DNA of 64,000 nucleotides from Actinacidiphila yeochonensis CN732. Its GTDB lineage: Bacteria > Actinomycetota > Actinomycetes > Streptomycetales > Streptomycetaceae. Both the position numbers and the translations under genes were made by a program. The stretch is taken from positions 248,001 through 312,000 of the forward strand of contig NZ_JQNR01000005.1 in NCBI RefSeq assembly GCF_000745345.1, written 5' to 3'. The notes under the pieces are model-generated. The model was not told where the DNA came from. It was given only the letters and a program-made list of their open reading frames with translations, and ran no database searches. Each line of letters begins with the position of its first letter. The first letter of the stretch is position 1. Shown here one piece after another: positions 8,793-17,813 of the stretch.

Positions 8793-9704
8793 TCAGACCT
8801 CGAACACGCGCATCGCTGCCGGGTACATAAGGAAGACCAGGAAGCCTGCCGCCAGCAGCAGCTGCGCCACGAGCATGGACTGCGACTGCTCGCCTGCCTC
8901 TCCCTCGATCTCGGCGAGTTCACGGTGGCGCATCGTCTCGGCGCGCGAGCCCAGCGAGTCCCGGATCTTGGCGCCGTCGTCGGCCACCAGGCCGAGGGTG
9001 ACGCCGAGGTCCTGCAACTCCTCGATGCCGAGCTCGTCTCCCAGCCGGCCGAGGGCGACCCACTGGCTGATGCCGGTGATGCGGGCGTCGGCCAGGCAGT
9101 TGCGGATGCGCATCAGCGCCCAGCCGTCGCTGACCTCGGCGGCGGCCATCAGCGCCTCGGGCAGGCCGCGTCCTCCGGCGAGGTTCATGGCGACCAGGTC
9201 GAGGTAGGCGCCGATGACCCGGCGCAGGTCCTTGCGCTTGCGCGCCGCGTCCCGGCGGACCTCGACGTCGGGCAGCAGGAAGAAGAGTCCGCCGACGACC
9301 AGCGCCAGCCAGACCGGGATGATCGGGCTGAGTCCGAAGCCGAGCACGGACACGGCGACGAAGAGGAACGGCCCGAAGACCAGGCCGACCGCGCCCAGCA
9401 GCAGCTTGGTCGCGAGGAACCCCTCCCAGCCGCGTTCCAGTACGGCGAGGTCGGCCCGGAGCGAGCGCAGCTCCCAGCCCTGCTGGAGGTAGAACTGCGC
9501 CACCCGGCGGCCCAGCCGGTCGCGCCAGCCGTCGGCCTCGCCGGCCTTGCTCGTGGTGCTGGCGGCGGAGGCGGCGCGCAGGGCGTCGATCTCCGCGACG
9601 GTGGACAGCGCGCTGCGGCGGCCCGGCGTCAGGGCGCGGATCAGGGCGAAGACGCCGAGTCCCGCGATGCCGCCGACCAGGCAGGCGAAGAGGATGGTGT
9701 TCAT
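8793..9704 (-). CDS. TadC-like type II secretion F family membrane protein
   Basis: 303 residues. There is one membrane segment at the N-terminus (FACLVGGIAGLGVFAL), a pair around residues 130-170, a cytosolic T2SSF domain (ARKRKDLRRVIGAYLDLVAMNLAGGRGLPEAL), and a last segment (MLVAQLLLAAGFLVFLMYPAAM). TadB and TadC form the inner-membrane platform driven by the TadA ATPase. Start ATG 9704 overlaps the tadB stop (ATGA), which rules out the longer upstream frame. Confidence 0.85.
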   Translation of the reverse strand: MNTILFACLVGGIAGLGVFALIRALTPGRRSALSTVAEIDALRAASAASTTSKAGEADGWRDRLGRRVAQFYLQQGWELRSLRADLAVLERGWEGFLATKLLLGAVGLVFGPFLFVAVSVLGFGLSPIIPVWLALVVGGLFFLLPDVEVRRDAARKRKDLRRVIGAYLDLVAMNLAGGRGLPEALMAAAEVSDGWALMRIRNCLADARITGISQWVALGRLGDELGIEELQDLGVTLGLVADDGAKIRDSLGSRAETMRHRELAEIEGEAGEQSQSMLVAQLLLAAGFLVFLMYPAAMRVFEV

Positions 9705-10792
9705 CGGCCCGCCCCCTGCCCCGGCGTCGCCGGGTAACCCTGAACGTGTTGGCCCGGCACGGCCTGGTGGCCCTGCGCGGTGTAGCCCGGCACGGTCTGC
9801 TGCGGGTACGCCGGTCCGGCCGGCCCCGCGGCGTGCCGCCCCGTACCGGAAGCCGTGCCCGGACCCGTGCCCGGACCGGTCGGCCCGGCGCCGAACGCCG
9901 CAGCGCCGCTGCGCGCCGCCCGCTCGGGGGCGTGCACCAGGAACCGGTCCGGGGTCTCGATCTTGGACAGCTTGCGCAGCCACCAGAACCCGGCGGCGAA
10001 GAGCAGGCACACCACGCCGAGCACGAGTTGCCCGACGGCGGTGCCGTACGGCTTGACGAAGCCGCGGTTGAAGATGGCCAGGCCCAGCACGAACGCGGCG
10101 GAGACGACGACCACGATCTGCACGCTGCGCCGGGTGCTGGCGCGCTGGGCGAGCACCCGCTGGCGCATGTCGACCTCCTCGCGGGCCGACTTGGCCAGCG
10201 CGCCCAGCACCTCGCGCAGGCCGGGGCCGCGCAGCCGGGCGTTGAGGATGAGCGCGGCCACGATGATGTCGGCGGAGGCGTCGTTGATCTCGTCGGCGAG
10301 CATCTGGAGCGCGTCGGGCAGCGTCCAGCGCGCCCGCAGCCGGTCCACCAGGGACTCCAGGTGCCCCCGCAGTGCGGGGGACGCGGCCCGCGCGGAGGCG
10401 GGGATGGCCTGTTCGAGGCCGACGGCGCCGGCGATGGTGTCGCGCAGCGACTCCGTCCAGCCGGCCAGTGCCTCCACCCGCTTCATCGCCGCCCGCTCCT
10501 CCGCCGCGCCGCCGAAGAGGCGGTCCCAGCAGAAGACCAGCAGCGCGGTGGCCCCGCCGAGCACGACCCAGCGGGTCAGGCCGAGCACCACCAGCCCGAC
10601 GACGACCGCGAGCGAGCCGCGCTGGGTGAGGAAGCGGGCGAGTTCGGAGGCCCGTTCGCCGGCGGGCTGCCCTGCCTTGGCCGGTTTGGGCGCCCAGCCG
10701 CGGATCGCGGCGACCAGCAGCGCGACGCCGCCGCCCGCGGCCACTCCGGCCAGCAGTCCGTACAGCACGGACAGCGAGAAGATCCCGGTCAT
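9701..10792 (-). CDS. TadB-like type II secretion F family membrane protein
   Basis: 363 residues. It has membrane helices at the N-terminus (LYGLLAGVAAGGGVALLVAAI) and at SLAVVVGLVVLGLTRWVVLGGATALLVF, a cytosolic T2SSF domain with the usual ASPALRGHLESLVDRLRARWTLPDAL region, and further helices near 260-310. The C-terminal ~70 residues are Gly/Pro/Gln-rich and probably disordered, an unusual extension for TadB. ATG 10792 is coupled to the cpaF stop as TAATG; GTG 10801 is possible but less likely. Confidence 0.85.
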   Translation of the reverse strand: MTGIFSLSVLYGLLAGVAAGGGVALLVAAIRGWAPKPAKAGQPAGERASELARFLTQRGSLAVVVGLVVLGLTRWVVLGGATALLVFCWDRLFGGAAEERAAMKRVEALAGWTESLRDTIAGAVGLEQAIPASARAASPALRGHLESLVDRLRARWTLPDALQMLADEINDASADIIVAALILNARLRGPGLREVLGALAKSAREEVDMRQRVLAQRASTRRSVQIVVVVSAAFVLGLAIFNRGFVKPYGTAVGQLVLGVVCLLFAAGFWWLRKLSKIETPDRFLVHAPERAARSGAAAFGAGPTGPGTGPGTASGTGRHAAGPAGPAYPQQTVPGYTAQGHQAVPGQHVQGYPATPGQGAGR

Positions 10793-12099
10793 TACCGCCA
10801 CACCCCCGTGGGCTGGTAGCCGTGGGCGAGGAGCTCGTCGAGGCAGGCGATGGGCGCGTGCGGAAGCGCCACGCCGTCGCCGGTGTCGGCGAAGATCTCG
10901 CTGGAAAGGACGCGGCCGTCCACGCCGTTCACCTCGCGGATGGAGGTGACGTGCCGGCGCAGGGAGCCGCCGCGCTGGTAGTCGTTGCGGCGCTCGACGA
11001 AGATGACGAAGTCGACGGCGCCCGCCACCAGCATCTGCGACGCCTCCACCGGCAGCCGTTCCCGGGCCTGGAGGGCGTAGGTGGAGATGCGGTTGAACAC
11101 CTCCGCGGAGCCGTTGGCGTGGATGGTGGACAGCGAGCCGTCGTTGCCCTGCGACATCGCGTTGAGCATGGTGACGATCTCGTCGCCGAGCACCTCGCCG
11201 ACGATCACCCGCGAGGGGTTCATACGGAGCGAGCGGCGCACCAGCTCGGCCATGGAGATCGCTCCCAGGCCCTCGGAGTTGGGCAGCCGCTCCTCGAAGG
11301 CGACGACGTTGGGGTGCAGTTCGGGGAACTGGTCCAGGCCCAGTTCCAGGGCGCGCTCGACGGTGATCAGCCGCTCGTGCGGCGGGATGACGTTGGCCAG
11401 GGCGCGCAGCAGGGTGGTCTTGCCGGCGTTGGTGGCGCCGGCGATCATCATGTTCTTGCGGGCCAGGACGGCGGCTGCCAGGAAGGAGCCGATCTCCGGG
11501 GTGACCGTGTAGTTGCCGACCAGGTCGGCGAGGAACACCTTGCCGAGGCGGGCGCGGCGGATCGACAGCGCGGGCCGCCGGGTGACGTCCATGACCGCCG
11601 AGAGGCGCGAGCCGTCGGGCAGCCGCAGGTCGAGCTGCGGGTTGGCGGTGTCGAACGGGCGGGAGGACAGGCCGGAGTAGGCGCCGAGCACCTGGATCAG
11701 CTCGACGAGTTCCTCGTCGGTCTCCGCCACCGGCTCGCCGGGCACCTCGCGGCCGTCGGAGTAGCCGATGAAGACCTGGTCGCAGCCGTTGATGTCGATG
11801 TTCTCGACCTCGGGGTCGTCCAGCAGCGGCTGGAGCCGTCCCACGCCGAAGAGCGCGGCGTGCACCGCGGCGGCGTAGGCCTCCTCGGCCTGCGCGTCCG
11901 GCGGGGTGCGGCCGGTGGAGATCTCCGAGCGGGCGTAGTCCTCCAGGATCTGCGCGATGATCGCCCGCGCGAAGTGCCGCTCGTCCTCGGGCGACATCGC
12001 CATGCGGTTCTCGACCTGGTCCGACCGCCGCTGCTCGGCGATGCGGTCGCCCGCCTCCTGGCGGAACCGCTTGACCAGCTGGTGGTCCACCTCGCTCAT
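10792..12099 (-). CDS. TadA/CpaF family secretion ATPase
   Basis: 435 residues, the assembly motor of the Tad pilus. Walker A GATNAGKTT is at about residue 221. The Asp and His boxes follow (ITVERALELGLDQFPELHPNVVAFEER), then a Walker B-like PSRVIVGEVLGDE and the STIHANG motif that is diagnostic for CpaF/VirB11-type ATPases. Start ATG 12099 overlaps the CpaE-like stop (ATGA). A frame running up to 13341 continues through that gene in the wrong register and is not real. Confidence 0.93.
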   Translation of the reverse strand: MSEVDHQLVKRFRQEAGDRIAEQRRSDQVENRMAMSPEDERHFARAIIAQILEDYARSEISTGRTPPDAQAEEAYAAAVHAALFGVGRLQPLLDDPEVENIDINGCDQVFIGYSDGREVPGEPVAETDEELVELIQVLGAYSGLSSRPFDTANPQLDLRLPDGSRLSAVMDVTRRPALSIRRARLGKVFLADLVGNYTVTPEIGSFLAAAVLARKNMMIAGATNAGKTTLLRALANVIPPHERLITVERALELGLDQFPELHPNVVAFEERLPNSEGLGAISMAELVRRSLRMNPSRVIVGEVLGDEIVTMLNAMSQGNDGSLSTIHANGSAEVFNRISTYALQARERLPVEASQMLVAGAVDFVIFVERRNDYQRGGSLRRHVTSIREVNGVDGRVLSSEIFADTGDGVALPHAPIACLDELLAHGYQPTGVWR

Positions 12100-12896
12100 C
12101 GCAGGACCCCGTACCGCTGCGGTACGTCGGCGGTGATCTGGCGGGCGGAGCGGATCAGCAGCGACTTGTCCAGCCGGCCGCGGCGCCGGCCGGCGAGCAT
12201 CTCGGCGCCCGCCGGGTCGTGGGCGAGCGTGCCGACGACGCGGGCGGCGATCTGCGAGGCGACCAGCATGTCGTTGACCTGCGAGCTGATCCGGGAGTTC
12301 TGGCCGCTCTCGGCGATCAGCAGGACGCCGATCGGCGGGTAGCCCATGGCGCCGGCGCCGCGCTGCGAGCCGTGCAGCCTGGCCGACAGCGCGCCGGCCC
12401 GGTCGCGGACGCGGGCCAGGCCCTCCGGGGAGGTGCGCGCGGCCAGCAGCACCAGGGAGGCGTGCGGCAGCAGTTCGAGAGTCGGTGAGTCCGGGCCGAT
12501 GCGCCCGCAGTCGGCGATCACGTCGGCGGGCCCGCTGGCCGACTGGGCGAGGGTCGCGAACGCCTGGCCGAGGGCCGGCCACAGCCCGGCCAGCCCCGCG
12601 GCCTGCTCGGCGCCGGCCAGGCCGACGAGGACGTCGAGGCCGCCGGTGAGGGGCTGGGCGTGGTCCCACAACTGCTCGGCGGCCAGCCCGTGCCGCGCGG
12701 TGGCGGCGAGTGACAGCAGCCCGGAGTTGGGGTTGAGCACGCCGCCGTTCGCGCCGGCGGAACGGTAGACGAGGTCGCCGCCGGACGGGTCGGCCTCGGC
12801 GAGCAGCACCCTGCGCGGCCATACGGCGGCGAGTGCCACGGCGGCCGTGGTGACGCCCGGGGAGCCCTTGTCGGCGGCGATTGCGATCAGTGCCAT
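12096..12896 (-). CDS. CpaE-like ParA/MinD-type ATPase
   Basis: 266 residues. The N-terminus carries a deviant Walker A of the ParA/MinD kind (DKGSPGVTT), then LLAEADPSGGDL, typical of the CpaE-like proteins in actinobacterial Tad clusters. DVIADCGRI is the likely Walker B equivalent. CpaE/TadZ proteins position the Tad apparatus at the cell pole or septum. It is second in the operon, 18 bp after cpaB, and overlaps cpaF. Confidence 0.85.
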   Translation of the reverse strand: MALIAIAADKGSPGVTTAAVALAAVWPRRVLLAEADPSGGDLVYRSAGANGGVLNPNSGLLSLAATARHGLAAEQLWDHAQPLTGGLDVLVGLAGAEQAAGLAGLWPALGQAFATLAQSASGPADVIADCGRIGPDSPTLELLPHASLVLLAARTSPEGLARVRDRAGALSARLHGSQRGAGAMGYPPIGVLLIAESGQNSRISSQVNDMLVASQIAARVVGTLAHDPAGAEMLAGRRRGRLDKSLLIRSARQITADVPQRYGVLR

Positions 12897-12914
12897 GACG
12901 TTGTCGCCGTTCGC

Positions 12915-13652
12915 TCAGCTCTTGCTCGGGACCAGCACGAGTGCGACGTTCTGCGCCGCCGCGGCGTTGGTCAGCGCACCGGCGTCGGCGTCGTCGGCGA
13001 CCACGGTGACGTCGAAGTCCCCGCTGTCGCCGATGGAGCCGCCGGTGGAGCCGGCCGACCGGATGGTGAGATGGCTGCTGATCAGGTTGCCGGACGGCCC
13101 CGCGGAGCCGGAGGAGTCCGAGGAGTCCTTGCCCTCGTCGCCCACCAGGTAGGCGGCGACGGTCTGACCGGCCCGCAGCCCGTCGGGGTACTGGCCCGCC
13201 TTGAGGGAGATGCCCACGAGGGACTTGCCGGCGGGCACCGAGTTGTCCTGGTCGGTGATCATCGACACCACCAGCACCGAACCCACTGTCAGGTTGGTGG
13301 CGGCGCGGTAGTGCGACGTGAGGTCGCCGCGCTGGTTCCACCTGATGAAGGACACGCCGCTGTCGTCGGAGACCTCGACCTCGCGCAGGGCGCTGGAGGG
13401 GATGCGGTCGCCGGCGGCCACCTCCTTGCCGATCTGCACGACGGAGACCTTGTTGCCGGCCCTCATGACCATCACGGTCGCGCCGAGCGCACCGACCAGG
13501 ATGAGCAGGACGGCAAGCGCGGCGAGTGCGGGCTTGCGCTCCCGCGGTGCCACCGGAAGCCGCTCCCCGCCGCCCGGCGTGTGGAGGGACGGAGCGGGTG
13601 CGGACTGGCGGCCCCCGCCACCGCCCGCGGCGGATCGATCCCTGGTCTTCAC
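12915..13652 (-). CDS. CpaB/RcpC-like SAF-domain protein
   Basis: 245 residues. It has a basic Pro/Gly-rich cytosolic tail, one membrane helix (ALAALAVLLILVGALGATVMVM, ~40-62), then an SAF domain (VVQIGKEVAAGDRIPSSALREVEV) and a second conserved part (GSVLVVSMITD... LVGISLKAGQYPDGLRAGQTVAAYLV). This is the family of the periplasmic CpaB/RcpC component of Tad systems. It is first in the operon, so the promoter should lie in 13653-13960. Confidence 0.83.
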   Translation of the reverse strand: MKTRDRSAAGGGGGRQSAPAPSLHTPGGGERLPVAPRERKPALAALAVLLILVGALGATVMVMRAGNKVSVVQIGKEVAAGDRIPSSALREVEVSDDSGVSFIRWNQRGDLTSHYRAATNLTVGSVLVVSMITDQDNSVPAGKSLVGISLKAGQYPDGLRAGQTVAAYLVGDEGKDSSDSSGSAGPSGNLISSHLTIRSAGSTGGSIGDSGDFDVTVVADDADAGALTNAAAAQNVALVLVPSKS

Positions 13653-14217
13653 GTCACTGCCCCCGAACCGGCGTGTTGCATCAGAGGGTCGTGCGGTGGT
13701 GGTCGTCGCTCTCCGGTCCGGCGACGTTCCGCAACGCCCATGTCAAGTCACCGCACGCTATCAGCGCCTCTCAAACACCCTCAAGGCGCAGCGAGCGACA
13801 AGGGGTGCGCAGAGCCGAACGGAACGGAACCGGTTGCGACCAGCCCCGGGTGTGCCTGAGCACCCCTGGTACGGGCCGCGGACACGCCGGATCGCGCGGT
13901 CCGACCGGGTACCCTTCGGCGCCACTCCCCGAACGCCACTGACGTGACGTCAGACAACCTGCACGTCACCGTGGTTGCGTCGTCATCCTCCCGCCCGGCT
14001 CGGACTGGCGGCCGAAAGGCCGACACCCGTACGGCACGGTCCGCCCCGAAAAGGAGCCGTTGCCCCTCGCGGCAAGGTCCGCCCCGCTCGCCGTCCTGGT
14101 GCGGGCACTCACCGCCTCGGCCGGAAACCCGAGCAGCCCACCGTGAGGGCCTCCGGCCGCCTGGCGATCGCCCGCACCCGGACACTCGCTACCGGGCACA
14201 CCGTGCCGACCGCGGCA
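13653..14217. promoter_or_regulatory. Upstream region of the Tad operon with a 15-bp palindrome
   Basis: 565 bp without a credible gene. CTGACGT-G-ACGTCAG at 13939-13953 is a perfect 7-bp inverted repeat with a 1-nt centre, and GCACGTCACC follows at 13961, repeating the ACGTCA core. This is the only clear operator-like element upstream of cpaB. No regulator can be assigned from the sequence. Confidence 0.4.
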
Positions 14218-14538
14218 CTAATAGCGGTACTTGTCCATGTTGTACATCTTGGCCTCGCCCGGACTGACGTTCTCCGGAAGCGACTTGATCTTGGCGTCGA
14301 TGATGGGCTCCAGCTTGCCCAGCAGGATCTTGATGCGCGAGCGGCGGCCGTCGACCTCGGTGGTCCAGGTGTCGGCGGCCTTGCCGACCCACACCTTCTT
14401 GCCGCCCATGTCGGAACTGGTCTTCTTGAGCGTGTCGTTGAGAGTGCCCAGCTCGCTGTGCAGTCTCGCCTTGAGGTTCTGCAGGTCGGCGATCGCCGGA
14501 TTGGGTACCGTCGCGTCCGCCTGTCCCTGGCCGCCCAT
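14218..14538 (-). CDS. WXG100-like small protein of the T7SS locus
   Basis: 106 residues, mostly alpha-helical, with a central turn VWVGKAADTW that resembles the WXG hairpin (W-V-G). The first helix (IADLQNLKARLHSELGTLNDTLKKTSSDM) and the second (RRSRIKILLGKLEPIIDAKIKSL) give the usual two-helix fold. It ends in a Tyr-rich tail (MYNMDKYRY). I chose ATG 14538 because GGGGGTAG precedes it at suitable spacing. It is divergent from the membrane protein gene at 14714. A role as a secreted substrate or partner is inferred from its neighbours. Confidence 0.65.
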   Translation of the reverse strand: MGGQGQADATVPNPAIADLQNLKARLHSELGTLNDTLKKTSSDMGGKKVWVGKAADTWTTEVDGRRSRIKILLGKLEPIIDAKIKSLPENVSPGEAKMYNMDKYRY

Positions 14539-14604
14539 GTCCACTACCCCCGTAGCGCGTTGTCCTCCGTCGGCGGCGCGCCTGTCGGAGTGCGGCGCCC
14601 GGAC

Positions 14605-14626
14605 ACCACCCGCCCGAGCGGGTGGT
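14605..14626. promoter_or_regulatory. Inverted repeat between divergent T7SS genes
   Basis: A 9-bp perfect inverted repeat (arms 14605-14613 and 14618-14626, 4-nt loop) lies between two divergent start codons, so an operator is likelier than a terminator. A -10-like TATGGT about 35 bp upstream of the plus-strand GTG at 14714 supports a promoter here. Confidence 0.35.
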
Positions 14627-14713
14627 CCGGCTCGCCAAGTCCGCCCCGAGGAGCCGATGCACCCCGGCACACCACGCCCTATGGTAGCCCCAGGCCCCTT
14701 CCAGGAGGATCAC

Positions 14714-15406
14714 GTGACCGACAACGCCACCGGCGAGCAGGCGGACGCCGAGCGCACGGCCGACGCGCAGGACGGCGCCATCACCTTCACCCCCATCACC
14801 GTCCCCGACGCGGCGGCCCGCGAACGCGGCCGGCGACGCCGCAGGCTCCTGGGCGGGATTGTCGCGGTGGTCGCCGTCGCGGGCGGCATCACCGCGTGGG
14901 CCGTCGCCGCCAACAGCGGTGACGGCAAGCCGACGAAGCACACGGCGGTGATCCCGAAGGCGTTCGGCGCGTACACCCAGGCGAAGCCGGCGGACTCCCT
15001 GTGGGAGAGCATCGGCGGCGACAACCTCGACTTCTCCAAGGGCGAGGCTCTCGTCACGTACACCGCCGCCGGCGGCAAGGCGGCGAAGATCTCGATCGAG
15101 ATGGACCCGGCGATCGACCTCGCTCCGGGCAGCGACTCCGACCCCGCCGTCTCGCTGCTCACCGGAAGCGACGTCAAGACAGGGAGCGTCACCTCACATC
15201 CGGCCGGAGCCGTCGGCGGCACCATCAAGTGCGTGGACGTCGCCGTGGGCGAGGACCGGGGCTTCACCGAGTGCGCATGGCAGGATAAGGCAGTAGCGGT
15301 CACCCTCGTCCCGGTGCTGAACAAGCAGACCGTCATCAGCGCTTCGACCGCCGCCGACCTGCGGGCCTTCCTTGCCGCGCTGAAGGTCGAGCCGAAGAAG
15401 GACTGA
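14714..15406 (+). CDS. Single-pass membrane protein of the T7SS locus, unknown function
   Basis: 230 residues. The N-terminal ~50 residues are cytosolic and end in an Arg cluster (ARERGRRRRRL), then one membrane helix (LGGIVAVVAVAGGITAWAVAA), and a ~155-residue extracytoplasmic domain with two Cys (IKCVDV, ECAWQD) that may pair. No known domain recognised. GTG 14714 has a perfect AGGAGG five to six bases upstream. It is convergent with the 694-aa gene, separated by a terminator hairpin. Confidence 0.75.
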   Translation: MTDNATGEQADAERTADAQDGAITFTPITVPDAAARERGRRRRRLLGGIVAVVAVAGGITAWAVAANSGDGKPTKHTAVIPKAFGAYTQAKPADSLWESIGGDNLDFSKGEALVTYTAAGGKAAKISIEMDPAIDLAPGSDSDPAVSLLTGSDVKTGSVTSHPAGAVGGTIKCVDVAVGEDRGFTECAWQDKAVAVTLVPVLNKQTVISASTAADLRAFLAALKVEPKKD

Positions 15407-15426
15407 GCGGGCCGGCGCGACGAGTG

Positions 15427-15470
15427 CGGACGCCGTCCCGGGCCGGAAGGGCACATCGGGGCGGCGTCCG
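15427..15470. terminator. Bidirectional terminator between convergent genes
   Basis: 13-bp stem (15427-15439 with 15458-15470, one G-U pair) and an 18-nt loop, in the 73-bp gap between two converging stop codons. Confidence 0.6.
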
Positions 15471-15479
15471 TGCGGTCCG

Positions 15480-17564
15480 CTACTCCGTCAGGTGCTGGAA
15501 CTGCTCCTGCTGGGTGAATCCCCTGGAATCGACGTGGTTGACGACCGCCGGGTCCATCAGCCAGTTTCCATAGGCGGTCCGCTGGCGCGGGGTCATCTTG
15601 TCGACGGATATGACCGTGCCGTCGGACTGGATGAAGTTGTCCGCGGGGCTCTTGATGTAGTCCTTGGGGTCGCCGGTGTAGGTGTGCGACGTCCCGTGCC
15701 TGGGGTCGATGGTGACCTTCGCGGTCACGTCGCCGCTGAAGCCGCCGCCGACGAGCTCGGAGTTGGCCGCGCTCTGGTAGTTGTGCTGCCAGCTCGTGTC
15801 CAGTTCGGAGTCGTTGATCTTCTTGTACTTGTCAGCGAGGCCGGGGGCGTCTTCGGGGTCGACGTGGACAGCGTTCTTGGCGAAGTCGAGCATCAGGTTC
15901 TGGGCGGTGCCGCCGAGTTCCTTGGCCTTCTCCGTGCCGAGTTCGGCGACGGCGGTGGAGCCGCCGGTGACGGCCGCCTCGGTGACGCCGCTGACCAGGT
16001 CGATCATCGTGTCACGCGCGCTGTTGACGCCGTCGGCCCACCGGTCCGCGTCGCCCTCGATCGAGCCCTTGGCGTACTCGAACGCCTGGCTGTACGCCTT
16101 CATCATCAGGCCGCTCTCCATGGAGCGGTAGTCCTGCGCGTGCTCGTCGGTGTCCTTCTTGGCGCTCCCCACCTCGTTGGTGATCTGCGTACGGAAGGAG
16201 TCGAAGAGGGCGCTCTCCTGTCCCGCGACCGTGGCGTTCCTGGCCGACTCGTTGAGGAGGGCCTGCCAGAGGGGCGCCCCGACCTCCAGGCCGGGACGGT
16301 TGGGGTCCTGGCCGGCGAGGAACGCCTTCTGGTCCCACTGGGACATCTTCTCGGTGAAGCCGCCGGCCGTGGCGTCGGCGCCCCACAGCTGGTTGCCGAC
16401 CGGTGACGTGATCCCGTAGACCATGTCGCTCCAGTTGGCGGTGACCAGCTGCCCGTAGTAGACGTCGATCGGGTCGTAGGGGTGGATGTCCTTCGCGTCG
16501 CCGTTCTGATGGCGGTAGTTGTCCATCATGATGCGGGCGGTGAGCTTCTCGGCGAGCGGCCGGTCGGTGGACTTCAGGTCGATCGTGCCGGCCTTCATCA
16601 GCTTCGCGAACGACGCGGCGCGGGAGGGCGGCTGCCCCAGGTCCCACGGGCCGTGCGGGTAGATGAGGGTCTGCATCGTGTCGTAGTTGTGGTCCATCCA
16701 CTCGCCGGACGCCTCGGGATTGGCGGCGAGGGCGTCGAAGAGCTGCGTGTAGTGGTCGTTCGCGAAAAGGCCCTTGTCGATGCCGTCCGCGGTCATGTAC
16801 TGGGCGCCGCTGCGCTGCGTGTCCTTCTCGTCGAAGACGCGGTCGCCGAGGGCCACGAGGAAGTCCTTGTCCTGGGAGCCACCGGGCAGCAGGCTGGTGA
16901 TGTAGTCGGCGCGGAACCCCTGGTGGGGGAACTCGGACGTGTCGAACCACTTGTTCCAGCTCGCCTGCTTCTGCTTGGCGGTCTGCCCCTCGAAGGCCAC
17001 CTTCGTGTAGGTGCCGAAGGTCTGGGCGACGATGTCCCGGTCGGTCTTCGCCTGGTCCGGGTGGTCGCCGTACCGCCCGTAGAAGTTGTCGTCGGCCATG
17101 TCGTTCGTCATCTGCGTCAACCGGCGCGGGCCGAGCTGGTTGTAGAAGGACTTGAGGAAGTCGGCGTCGTCGGCGTGTGCCTTGAGCTCGGCGAACAGGT
17201 CCTCGTCCGGGTCGTCGCCGCCGTCGAGCGCCTTGTCGAAGCTGTCGGCGAGCGCCTTGCCGTCCTTCTGCGACTGGGCGGTGGTGCCGACCATGCTCTC
17301 GTCGATGGAGATCATGCCCTTGTGGCCCGGGTACGGCTTGTCGGCCGCTATCGCCAGGTGGTAGCGGCGCGTCAGCATCGGCACCTGGTCGTCCATCCAC
17401 CCGCAGATGCCGACGATCTCCGTCAGCGGGGACGTGTCCAGTCCGTTCCGGGAGAACTCCGATGTGTAGGACGAGGCGCGGTCCCGGAGATGGTCCTTGT
17501 CCCCCTTGAAGGAGCCCGTCATCTGCTGGAGTGCCGCTGTGTCTATGCCCGAGAACTCACCCAC
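15480..17564 (-). CDS. Large helical protein next to T7SS ATPase, unknown function
   Basis: 694 residues, not recognised with confidence. It has no signal peptide or membrane helix. The first ~90 residues (FSGIDTAALQQMTGSF ... LTRRYHLAIAADKPYPG) could form a WXG/LXG-like helical pair. The middle is rich in Asp, Gln, Trp and Tyr with helical character, and AAVTGGSTAVAEL lies near residue 560. It has only one Cys and no recognisable toxin motif at the end. I chose GTG 17564 because GGAGGAA precedes it at good spacing. It is divergent from the EssC-type ATPase, 249 bp away. A secreted substrate or chaperone-like partner of that system is the best inference. Confidence 0.7.
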   Translation of the reverse strand: MGEFSGIDTAALQQMTGSFKGDKDHLRDRASSYTSEFSRNGLDTSPLTEIVGICGWMDDQVPMLTRRYHLAIAADKPYPGHKGMISIDESMVGTTAQSQKDGKALADSFDKALDGGDDPDEDLFAELKAHADDADFLKSFYNQLGPRRLTQMTNDMADDNFYGRYGDHPDQAKTDRDIVAQTFGTYTKVAFEGQTAKQKQASWNKWFDTSEFPHQGFRADYITSLLPGGSQDKDFLVALGDRVFDEKDTQRSGAQYMTADGIDKGLFANDHYTQLFDALAANPEASGEWMDHNYDTMQTLIYPHGPWDLGQPPSRAASFAKLMKAGTIDLKSTDRPLAEKLTARIMMDNYRHQNGDAKDIHPYDPIDVYYGQLVTANWSDMVYGITSPVGNQLWGADATAGGFTEKMSQWDQKAFLAGQDPNRPGLEVGAPLWQALLNESARNATVAGQESALFDSFRTQITNEVGSAKKDTDEHAQDYRSMESGLMMKAYSQAFEYAKGSIEGDADRWADGVNSARDTMIDLVSGVTEAAVTGGSTAVAELGTEKAKELGGTAQNLMLDFAKNAVHVDPEDAPGLADKYKKINDSELDTSWQHNYQSAANSELVGGGFSGDVTAKVTIDPRHGTSHTYTGDPKDYIKSPADNFIQSDGTVISVDKMTPRQRTAYGNWLMDPAVVNHVDSRGFTQQEQFQHLTE

Positions 17565-17703
17565 GCGTCGTTCCTCCCCGTTGCGGACATGGCCGGGCAC
17601 CGACGGCCCGACCAGGCTGGCAGAGAGGATGCCACACGGAAAAACGATTCCGCTCGGGCGCGGAGAGGTCGGGCGCGGGCTGGGGCGGGCTCGGCCCGCG
17701 GAG

Positions 17704-17712
17704 TTGTCCACA
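17704..17712 (+). promoter_or_regulatory. Consensus Streptomyces DnaA box
   Basis: TTGTCCACA, an exact match to the Streptomyces DnaA-box consensus, sits in the 249-bp region between the divergent 694-aa gene and the EssC gene. A single copy could be a regulatory DnaA site or chance. Confidence 0.35.
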
Positions 17713-17813
17713 GGCCGCGCCATGGGGGTTACAGACGGTTTCCGGTGGCCGATAGCCTGCTGTGAACAGGTGGACGCGGGGCTCTGAACGGGCCGGACGG
17801 GGAGGGGAAACCC

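Noticed and set aside
10792-13341. An 849-codon frame ending in CpaF
   Set aside because: The first ~410 codons are an out-of-frame reading of the CpaE and CpaB genes; the ATGA overlap at 12096-12099 fixes the real CpaF start.
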